Source of the DNA: JAHDNZ01 sp036721855
Lineage (GTDB): Bacteria; Bacillota; DTU065
Length of the DNA: 19,371 nucleotides
Assembly (NCBI GenBank): GCA_036721855.1
Contig: DAIMKF010000033.1
Location: 1-19,371 of the forward strand
Reading direction: 5' to 3'
Part shown: piece by piece, positions 8,300 through 14,174 of the stretch
How the letters are laid out: each line of letters starts with the position of its first letter
Numbering within the stretch: the stretch's first letter is position 1
Program-made: the position numbers and the translations under genes
The notes under the pieces: model-generated
Databases searched by the model: none
Seen by the model: the letters and a program-made list of their open reading frames with translations, nothing else
What the model was told of the DNA's origin: nothing

Positions 8300-8830
8300 T
8301 TATTCCAGAGTTTTGACGGTCTCAGTTAGTGGCCGTTTGGAACGTGGTGAGTGTTGTGATAACTCAGCTGGGTATCCCATAGGGAGCAAGGCTACAGGCC
8401 GAAGCTTTTCCGATAAACCAAGAACCTTACTCACTGCCTTTTCTTCAAAAGCTCCCACCCAGCAGGATCCGACTCCATGAGCTGTTGCTGCCAAGAGCAT
8501 GTTCTGGATTAGAGCTGCGGTATCTTGTAAACAATAAAGTTTTGCACCGCGACGGCCATATCTGGTTTTGCTCCTTTCAGGCTCAGCCATAACAACAATA
8601 ACCACAGGTGCTTGTTCTACAAATTTCTGATCGCAAGCCGCTTCAGCTAAAGCTGCTTTAAGGTGGGGTGATTTAACTACCCACAACTGCCAAGGCTGGA
8701 GATTTCCCGCACTTGGAGCCAAAAGTCCGCAATTAAGAATGTTCTGGATAATAAACTCAGGAATAAGGTCTGGTTTAAAATTCCTAACACTGCGTCTTTG
8801 TCCGATGGCTTCAATCAAGTTTTTGCTCAC
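8300..8830 (-). CDS. Nitroreductase-family FMN oxidoreductase
   Basis: Members of this family bind FMN and use NAD(P)H to reduce nitro compounds, quinones or flavins; the substrate here is not predictable. The FMN-binding start RRSVRNF is at residues 12-18, the second signature APSAGNLQPWQ at 38-48, and GVGSCWVGAF, the conserved C-terminal flavin-contact region, near residue 120. Length 176 fits the shorter nitroreductase types. I chose GTG at 8830 because a strong GGGGGAGG lies 8 bases upstream on the minus strand; an ATG at 8863 is in frame but would place that site inside the gene. A following ferredoxin-type extension is absent. Family is secure, exact function is not. Confidence 0.9.
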   Translation of the reverse strand: MSKNLIEAIGQRRSVRNFKPDLIPEFIIQNILNCGLLAPSAGNLQPWQLWVVKSPHLKAALAEAACDQKFVEQAPVVIVVMAEPERSKTRYGRRGAKLYCLQDTAALIQNMLLAATAHGVGSCWVGAFEEKAVSKVLGLSEKLRPVALLPMGYPAELSQHSPRSKRPLTETVKTLE

Positions 8831-9060
8831 TACATTCACCTCCCCCAAAAGAAGTCTTGGCATACATAGAATTGGATTAGCTTTATTGCGTACTAATCGT
8901 TTTTATTGTTACTTAGAACGTTTTTAAGCCGTTGATTTTGAAACTACTAATACCAGATGCATATTTTTGGCAGTTAAACTTTTAAAAAGGTGAAATTATT
9001 TTGCTTTGTGTCTGCAAATAAAAGAAGGTTTAATAGGTCTTTGGTTAATCGGTTTGTAAT
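8831..9060. other. Intergenic stretch without recognisable gene
   Basis: The region from the nitroreductase start to the next gene's stop is 303 bases. Apart from the nitroreductase ribosome binding site at its left edge and the hairpin at 9061-9088, I see only AT-rich sequence. No reading frame has a good ribosome binding site. A minus-strand promoter for the nitroreductase should lie here, but I could not pick a convincing -35/-10 pair. Confidence 0.5.
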
Positions 9061-9088
9061 AAAAAGAGATGCCCGAGCATCCCTTTTT
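9061..9088 (-). terminator. Terminator downstream of the 9134-9661 gene
   Basis: GATGC (9068-9072) pairs with GCATC (9077-9081) around a 4-base loop. It is flanked by five A (9061-9065) and five T (9084-9088), which extend the stem with mismatches. Read on the minus strand it lies 45 bases past the stop of the gene at 9134-9661 and ends in a T run. By symmetry it could also act on the plus strand, but no plus gene precedes it. Confidence 0.7.
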
Positions 9089-9133
9089 AGTTAACTTTGC
9101 ATTCCTTAAAATGGCCAGTGCTTTTAATGCCTC

Positions 9134-9661
9134 TTACCGGTATTTTTTATCTAGATTTCTTTCCCAGGGTTCACGACCTAAAAACCTTTGTTCTCTTAGT
9201 ATTAATTCGGCCACAGCCGCGGCTACATCTTTATGGAGACTGTCTTTGTTAATAGCCAGGTAAATTGTGCCTGGGTAGTAATCATAGATATACTGGTTAA
9301 GATCGGTGGCAAAGTAAGGAACTACCTTGTCTTTTTCACCGGGAATTACATCACAAAACATAAAGAGGTCGACATTTTCTTTATCTTTTGCAATAACCTT
9401 AACCACGTTCTCGTTATGGTGGGTTAAAAAACTATTTTTATCTTTGGGAGTATAGATAAAGCACAAATTGTAATCCGGATTGTCTGTATTAAAATCCCGA
9501 GCTACATCTTTAATAGTATTTTTATTAAATATGTTGTTATTGGGAAGCAGGACCGTGACTTGTTGCCTTTCGGAACAATTATTTGGCCAATATTTCCACA
9601 GCAAAAGCCCTACTATAAGCAGTAGGATGATTAGTGTTAGAATTATATATAATCGCTTCAA
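9134..9661 (-). CDS. Membrane-anchored protein, possible reduced solute-binding protein
   Basis: I do not recognise a named family. Residues 5-23 are a strongly hydrophobic segment after MKR, acting as signal anchor or uncleaved signal peptide, so the rest (about 150 residues) should lie outside the membrane. The segment after it (QVTVLLPNNNIF, then IKDVARDFNTDNPDYNLCF) resembles the first strand and helix of family-1 ABC solute-binding proteins, and VDLFMFCD resembles their next strand, but the protein is less than half the usual length. No transporter genes are adjacent. The start is TTG at 9661, supported by GAGGAGG 7 bases upstream; an ATG between them is out of frame and soon stops. A terminator follows. 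It is real by codon structure and signals; function is open. Confidence 0.75.
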   Translation of the reverse strand: MKRLYIILTLIILLLIVGLLLWKYWPNNCSERQQVTVLLPNNNIFNKNTIKDVARDFNTDNPDYNLCFIYTPKDKNSFLTHHNENVVKVIAKDKENVDLFMFCDVIPGEKDKVVPYFATDLNQYIYDYYPGTIYLAINKDSLHKDVAAAVAELILREQRFLGREPWERNLDKKYR

Positions 9662-10138
9662 AACTCATCCTCCTCGTAAAGGAACTTTTATACCAATATA
9701 TATCTTCAATTTAGTTCTTGAATCACCTTTATAAAAAGATAATGGTTTGCAAAAAACACAGGGAACAAGTTTTTTTCATAACCAGAGAAGGAAAAAGAGG
9801 CCAACAGAAAAAAGTAAAAAAAAACAGGGGAAGGAGGTATGGTTGTTTAGAAGCAAGATCATAATCCAAATTAGATTCTTGCTAACCGGGGTTATTAAGG
9901 CACTAATATATAAAAAGAAGCCCCTTGCTTATGACTTTACAGGAGCTTAAAGGTGTTGTTTATAGCTTTTAAACTTTATCCATATAGGGGATTAAAACTA
10001 GAAGCATACTATAGTCGGCTAAACCTTCAGCCTTACCTAATTTTGGTTAGGTTTAATTACTAAAGCCCCCCAGCTTTTTGGCAGGGCACATAACAGGAGC
10101 TAAGAATATCTTAATTAAATCTTCAAGGAGGTAGTAGA
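9662..10138. other. 477-base intergenic region before the DUF4855 gene
   Basis: This divergent intergenic space holds the ribosome binding site of the minus-strand gene (9669-9675), a long purine-rich run (about 9782-9837), a possible very small gene (9843-9950), an AT-rich hairpin ACCTAA/TTAGGT (10035-10040, 10047-10052) and the ribosome binding site AAGGAGG (10125-10131) of the next gene. I could not match any known riboswitch. Promoters for both flanking genes must lie here or nearby, but no clear near-consensus pair stands out. Confidence 0.5.
9843..9950 (+). CDS. Possible 35-residue small protein (tentative)
   Basis: A TTG-started frame of 35 codons follows AAGGAGG (9831-9837) by 5 bases. 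The product would be basic, with a short hydrophobic core near residues 7-20. The same ribosome binding site overlaps an ATG at 9839 whose frame stops after three codons, so the site may instead serve a minimal leader or be chance within a purine-rich run. No homologue is recognised. I list it because the ribosome binding site is consensus-like, not because coding is established. Confidence 0.2.
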   Translation: MFRSKIIIQIRFLLTGVIKALIYKKKPLAYDFTGA

Positions 10139-12502
10139 GTGGTAATAAAAAGACAGTATTTACTGGTGTTAGGCCTACTTATAATAGCGAGCCTCTCATC
10201 TTTATCTAAAAACTATCCGGATCCTAAAGAGGTTGGTTTTCACCACTGTGCTCTAATTTATGAAGGCTTTCAAAGAGATACTGCTAGTTTCAAACCTTAT
10301 CTGGTGAAAATGGAGGCTGATAAACCCACAGCCACATGGCTTTTTGATAGTTTTTTGTTTTTAACCCAGTTTACCAGTACTAAAAGACACACCGAAGTTG
10401 ATGCCACAGATAAAAACGACTGGTTAGAAATACTGGATCGACTTTTTACGACTCCCAGCGGCAACTCTTTAGGTGATCTGGGAGCTCTGGAGAGAGCAAT
10501 TTCCGAGCTAATTGCCGAGCTTAGGGTGGAGCTGCCGCAAAAACGTCAAGTCATTATTATTATCCCCTGGCTAAATCCGGCTTGTATAGACTTTGGTGAT
10601 GTCAACAATGATGGGAAAAGTGAAAATTTAGCTACTAAAAAAGATCGCGAACTGGTTTTAACTTGGTTTATAAATGAGGTTAAAACTAGGTGGGAAAAGG
10701 CCGATTACAAGCATTTGGAACTATGGGGTTTTTACTGGATGCGTGAAGATATAGCCAGTGATACCGATAATATCCGTTTGGCCAGCAAGCTGGTGCATGA
10801 AGCAGGTTATAAAATGCTCTGGATTCCTTATTACAAAGCACCCGGCTGGCAAATATGGCAAGAGTGTGATCTGGATGTGGCTATAATGCAGCCTAATCTG
10901 GCATTTAGCACCTGGTTTGACGGTGGTAATGCACGCAGAGATCGTCTGAGAGAAACTGCTTTTTTGGCTAAAAATAATAAGATGGGTGTAGAAATAGAGA
11001 TAAATTATTTCATTACGCATCCTCATCTAAGACAGGTTTTTTTGGAATATCTACGTGACGGCCATGTCTACGGCTATCAAAAGGGAGCAACTGCCTATTT
11101 TTTGGGTGGTGATTTTATCCAAAAAACATATGACTCCAGTGATGAAAATCTAAGAGAACTATACGATATACTTTGTGCTTATATTTTAGGTGAAGAAATA
11201 AAAGAACCTACTCCGGTTCCTGTCTGGAGTTATAAGAAAGAAAATAAAAACCTAATAGCGGAAACAAAACTGGACACACCCACCAGAATTGCTCTTCTAG
11301 ATATCTATCTTGACCTTTCTACACAACCTTTTTATGGTTTGATTCAGGTGGAAACAAAAGCAACTGAAACTGATAGCTGGCAATTGTCCGGTTGGGCCAT
11401 AAGAACTCTAAATCAGAATATGGAAAGCTCAGTCCAATCCATAACAGTTCCGGTTCATACCAAAGCTCAAGATATTAGGGTCAAGGTCACACCTTTTTTA
11501 GTTAATCTACCTGAGGTAGAAACAATAATGCTGGATACAACCACTCCAAACCAAATATCACACAAAGCTTTGAATACAATTTATGAAACAATTCCTTCCA
11601 GGGTTATAGGCATCTACCCGGATGCACCTTATAAGCTGACTGATGGCCTGATAAGTAAGACCGGTTTTGCTTCCGGGCTAACTGTAGGTTGGAACAAAGG
11701 CCCAGTGGCTCTTAATTTTGATCTGGGAAAAGAGGTGGTTGTTGAAAAGGTCGTCGTGCACACCCAAGGCGGATCATATGCTGCCGTTAATTGGCCGCAA
11801 AAACCGGTAATGTATTTAAGTAATACTAAAGGGCAATATCATACCGAAGGTTTAGGGGTGCTACCTCTAGATATTTATCCGCTAATACCAAGCGAGGTAA
11901 AGATTCTTAGAACACGCTCACCAATGGATTCAGATGGGATTATAGAGTTTAGACCACAAAAACCGATTCAAGGGCGTTATCTAACTTTTTGTGCCCACAC
12001 AAACGGCTGGTTGATGCTTTCAGAAGTAGAGATCTATCCTGAGGGGGAAGTTCTGCCTCTAAAAACAGTAAGCTATACGACTAAACCGCTACCTGCGGCA
12101 AAATCAACTGATTCTTACCCGGATAACGGCGTTAAACTAACAGACGGTATTATTGCCACCGGATTTACTCCGGCTCTTTTAACCGGTTTTAACCGGGAAG
12201 ATAAAAGAGAATATATTATTGATTTCAAAGAACCAACTGAGATTAGAACTGTAAAGGTTTGGTGTTTAGACGGGGGTTTAAATGCTATTTATGGGCCTGA
12301 AAAAATCACTGTTTCTACCTCTAATCGTAAAATTTTCTGGCACGGTGTGGGCAGTGCCTTTGTCGATATGCCTGTGACTCAAGACCTTGAAGCTGCCAGT
12401 TATACCTTAAACCTAGAAAAAGAACTGACTTGCCGTTATGTAAAGATAACGGTATGGCGAAAAAAAGGTTGGGCCATGCTAAGCGAAATAGAGATTCAAT
12501 AA
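10139..12502 (+). CDS. Secreted DUF4855-like protein with two discoidin-like domains
   Basis: The N-terminus (MVIKRQ, then a hydrophobic stretch to about residue 21) is a signal peptide or anchor, so the protein is exported. Residues about 30-365 resemble the DUF4855 family, thought to have a glycoside-hydrolase-like barrel; LWGFYWMRED and the aromatic-rich WIPYYKAPGW segment are suggestive. A Ca-binding-loop-like DVNNDGKSE is at 154-162. About 380-490 looks like a beta-rich linker domain. Two related C-terminal domains (about 495-635 and 658-787) both carry a KLTDG motif near the start and end in W-x-MLSE-(V/I)-EI, like F5/8 type C carbohydrate-binding modules. GTG at 10139 follows AAGGAGG by 7 bases. 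It is monocistronic. A role in polysaccharide binding or cleavage at the cell surface is inferred. Confidence 0.85.
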   Translation: MVIKRQYLLVLGLLIIASLSSLSKNYPDPKEVGFHHCALIYEGFQRDTASFKPYLVKMEADKPTATWLFDSFLFLTQFTSTKRHTEVDATDKNDWLEILDRLFTTPSGNSLGDLGALERAISELIAELRVELPQKRQVIIIIPWLNPACIDFGDVNNDGKSENLATKKDRELVLTWFINEVKTRWEKADYKHLELWGFYWMREDIASDTDNIRLASKLVHEAGYKMLWIPYYKAPGWQIWQECDLDVAIMQPNLAFSTWFDGGNARRDRLRETAFLAKNNKMGVEIEINYFITHPHLRQVFLEYLRDGHVYGYQKGATAYFLGGDFIQKTYDSSDENLRELYDILCAYILGEEIKEPTPVPVWSYKKENKNLIAETKLDTPTRIALLDIYLDLSTQPFYGLIQVETKATETDSWQLSGWAIRTLNQNMESSVQSITVPVHTKAQDIRVKVTPFLVNLPEVETIMLDTTTPNQISHKALNTIYETIPSRVIGIYPDAPYKLTDGLISKTGFASGLTVGWNKGPVALNFDLGKEVVVEKVVVHTQGGSYAAVNWPQKPVMYLSNTKGQYHTEGLGVLPLDIYPLIPSEVKILRTRSPMDSDGIIEFRPQKPIQGRYLTFCAHTNGWLMLSEVEIYPEGEVLPLKTVSYTTKPLPAAKSTDSYPDNGVKLTDGIIATGFTPALLTGFNREDKREYIIDFKEPTEIRTVKVWCLDGGLNAIYGPEKITVSTSNRKIFWHGVGSAFVDMPVTQDLEAASYTLNLEKELTCRYVKITVWRKKGWAMLSEIEIQ

Positions 12503-12556
12503 TGTTTTTAGCTTTTAACTTAGAAAATAAGGACTTAGATATTAAATTACTCCATT

Positions 12557-12586
12557 AAAAAGGACGAGAATGTTCTCGTCCTAAAA
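12557..12586 (-). terminator. Terminator after spoVT
   Basis: AGGACGAGA (12561-12569) and TCTCGTCCT (12574-12582) form a 9-bp perfect stem with a 4-base loop. On the minus strand it is followed by four T and two A, 29 bases beyond the spoVT stop. On the plus strand the tail is A-rich, so it may end the upstream DUF4855 gene poorly. Confidence 0.7.
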
Positions 12587-12611
12587 GCCAACAGCTTATG
12601 GCTCGAGTCTA

Positions 12612-13157
12612 TCAATCTACTTCAACCTGTTTGGCAATAAAACTGGCTGCCGTTTCGGCGATCTTAGCTTCAAAGGAGGTCATTTCATCGGCAGAAGCTA
12701 AAATAACGGTCCCAAGTAGATCACCGGCAGGTGATATCACAGGTGAAATTACAAAATATTTCAGATTTAAATTATCGAATTCGGGGTGTTCAATAACTTC
12801 ACTGGGAGCATTGCTTTGAAAAGAGATCATTTTCCTTTCTTCAAATACCTGTTTAATACGATCACCTATTGGACGATTGGCAAGTTCAATATCAAGGTTA
12901 TGACTGGCAACAACTGAATCTTTGTCGGTAATGATTACACCCGTGTTGGCTGCTGTGGATAAAGTTACAGCATAGCTTTCCATTATATCTGTTAATTCTG
13001 CCATAGGAGAGTATTTTTTTAAAACAATTTCACCATCTTCAGCTGTAAATATTTCAATTGTATCTCCCTCGCTAATTTTAAGGGTATCACGTAGTTCTTT
13101 AGGTACAACGACTCTACCGAGATCGTCAATTCTTCTTACTATACCTGTAGCTTTCAT
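12612..13157 (-). CDS. spoVT: Stage V sporulation transcription factor SpoVT
   Basis: SpoVT is an AbrB-related DNA-binding regulator that adjusts sigma-G-dependent forespore genes. Residues 1-50 are the swapped-hairpin AbrB domain (MKATGIVRRIDDLGRVVVPKE is the hallmark opening), and residues about 55-180 form the GAF-like C-terminal domain. Length 181 is typical. AAAGGAAG sits 8 bases before the ATG. Upstream on the minus strand GTATG (13221-13217) is followed after 17 bases by AAAACTA, a poor but possible sigma-G-like pair; this is not firm. The gene is single and ends at a hairpin terminator. Its presence supports an endospore former. Confidence 0.96.
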   Translation of the reverse strand: MKATGIVRRIDDLGRVVVPKELRDTLKISEGDTIEIFTAEDGEIVLKKYSPMAELTDIMESYAVTLSTAANTGVIITDKDSVVASHNLDIELANRPIGDRIKQVFEERKMISFQSNAPSEVIEHPEFDNLNLKYFVISPVISPAGDLLGTVILASADEMTSFEAKIAETAASFIAKQVEVD

Positions 13158-13333
13158 TTAATTGTCTTCCTTTCTGTAGACTAGATCCTTTATAGTTTTA
13201 GCAACAGTCAGAAAAACATACTTTTATTTTAGAAAAGCCTTAAACTGTTTAGCAATTGGCTATTTGACAAAGGGAAAAAAGGTCTTTAACTAAGAAAGGA
13301 TTTAACTATAAGCAGGAAGCAGACGGTGATTTG

Positions 13334-13773
13334 ATGAAGGTAGCGGTTCTTGGGTGTGGACAGATAAGTCCTTTGCATATAGAAAACTGGCAAAAGATTC
13401 CCGGGGTAGAGATAGCTTTAGTAGTGGATATAGAGCAAAAACAGGCTTTTAAAAGACAAAAAGAGTATGCTATTAAAGAGATATCTTGTGACTATACCGC
13501 AGCAATCAACAGGCCTGAAATTGATGTTATCGATGTCTGTCTGCCAACCTATCTTCACTGATCAAAGCAGCTAGATCAGGCAAAGATATTTTCCGCAAAA
13601 AACCAATGGCCAGTTCTTTAGAAGAGGCCACTGAAATGCTTAAGGTGACAAAAGAATGTCAAGTTAAACTACAGCTTGGTTTTATCAGGCACTTTTGCCA
13701 TACTTGGTTAAAGATACAAGAGCTGGTTAAAACCTACATTCCCGGGATGTATAACGATGCAGATCTAGTGTAA
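13334..13773 (+). pseudogene. Gfo/Idh/MocA-family dehydrogenase relic, frameshifted and truncated
   Basis: The first frame (from ATG 13334) has the Rossmann nucleotide-binding start VAVLGCGQIS followed by an aspartate after strand two, and continues to PTYLH, where it meets TGA at 13559-13561. The homology goes on in another frame from 13558 (IKAARSGKDIF then KKPMASSLEEA), to GFIRHF, and stops at 13773. Family members read roughly PTYLH, a few residues, then AGK and an EKP motif, so a small deletion of about ten bases at 13558 probably caused the shift. The EKP glutamate has become lysine. Only about 140 of the usual 330-350 residues remain; the C-terminal domain is gone. The 53-bp repeat starts 43 bases downstream and may mark the truncation event. 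The original substrate is unknown. Confidence 0.85.
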
Positions 13774-13815
13774 TGCCAATAAATATTGAGTTAAAAGCAT
13801 GTTTCCTCTCTCATA

Positions 13816-13868
13816 GGTGACATTTTATCAGAATAAGTTCAACATGACATTATCATAGAATAACTACA
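13816..13868 (+). repeat. 53-bp dispersed repeat, copy 2 (IS-end-like)
   Basis: This copy is identical to positions 1-53 except one base. It carries the same two TGACATT...AGAATAA subunits, and a third, diverged TGACATTTTA unit follows at 13876-13885. It lies between a decayed dehydrogenase gene and the valS leader. Three spaced copies of one motif are typical of an IS end, but no transposase gene is next to it, so it may be a solo end or a small non-autonomous element. Confidence 0.75.
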
Positions 13869-13874
13869 TCTCAA

Positions 13875-13903
13875 TTGACATTTTACTGATAATGCGTTAA
13901 GAT
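13875..13903 (+). promoter_or_regulatory. Probable valS promoter
   Basis: A consensus -35 box TTGACA (13875-13880) and a -10 box TAAGAT (13898-13903) are separated by 17 bases. Transcription would start about 13910, just before the T-box leader. The -35 hexamer is part of the third TGACATTTTA motif, so the promoter overlaps repeat-like sequence. Confidence 0.65.
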
Positions 13904-13921
13904 GAATTATCATAAGATAAG

Positions 13922-14140
13922 CTAGGACGAGGAAGAGTAGTTGCAGAGTCCCTCTTTAGAGAGGCAGTGTCTGGTGAAAACTGCTGAGGGATGGTAACGA
14001 AGGTCGCCTCTGAGCTTTGCCGGTGTAAAAATTAGCCAGCAACGACTAATGCCCGTTACAGCATAGAGAGCTTCCTTATTCAAGGGAGAATTAAGGTGGT
14101 ACCACGGTCCTCCGTCCTTTACGACTGGAGGACATTTTTT
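13922..14140 (+). promoter_or_regulatory. T-box riboswitch leader of valS (tRNA-Val sensing)
   Basis: The conserved T-box sequence AAGGTGGTACCACGG is at 14093-14107. Its TGGT can pair with the ACCA end of an uncharged tRNA with discriminator A. Upstream is a long structured stem I region (about 13935-14030), in which GTC at 14003-14005 is the likely valine specifier. The competing terminator is GTCCTCC (14107-14113) with GGAGGAC (14127-14133) followed by T6 (14135-14140). Uncharged tRNA-Val should stabilise the antiterminator and switch valS-folC on. The T-box and terminator are certain; the exact specifier is inferred from position and the downstream gene. Confidence 0.95.
14107..14140 (+). 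terminator. T-box attenuator terminator
   Basis: A 7-bp GC-rich stem (14107-14113 with 14127-14133), extended inside by GTC/GAC past a bulged T, precedes six T residues. It overlaps the 3' end of the T-box sequence, so it is mutually exclusive with the antiterminator. Confidence 0.9.
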
Positions 14141-14174
14141 ATTTTACTGAGAATAAGCTCTGGAGGTTTTTAAG

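Noticed and set aside
9747..9950. 67-residue plus-strand frame in the intergenic gap
   Set aside because: Lysine-rich low-complexity translation of a purine run; only the part after the ribosome binding site (from 9843) merits a tentative listing.
10035..10052. Hairpin ACCTAA/TTAGGT as a terminator or riboswitch
   Set aside because: The stem is only 6 bp, AT-rich and without a proper T run, and no known aptamer core surrounds it.
12598..12819. Plus-strand frame antisense to spoVT
   Set aside because: It is the mirror of the SpoVT GAF domain with no signals of its own.
13264..13292. TTGACA followed by TAACTA upstream of the dehydrogenase relic
   Set aside because: The -35 is perfect but the -10 matches poorly, so I do not call a promoter.
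14135..14158. Similarity of the valS leader tail to the TGACATTTT...AGAATAAG repeat
   Set aside because: The match is short, AT-rich and gapped, and overlaps the attenuator T tract; chance is likely.
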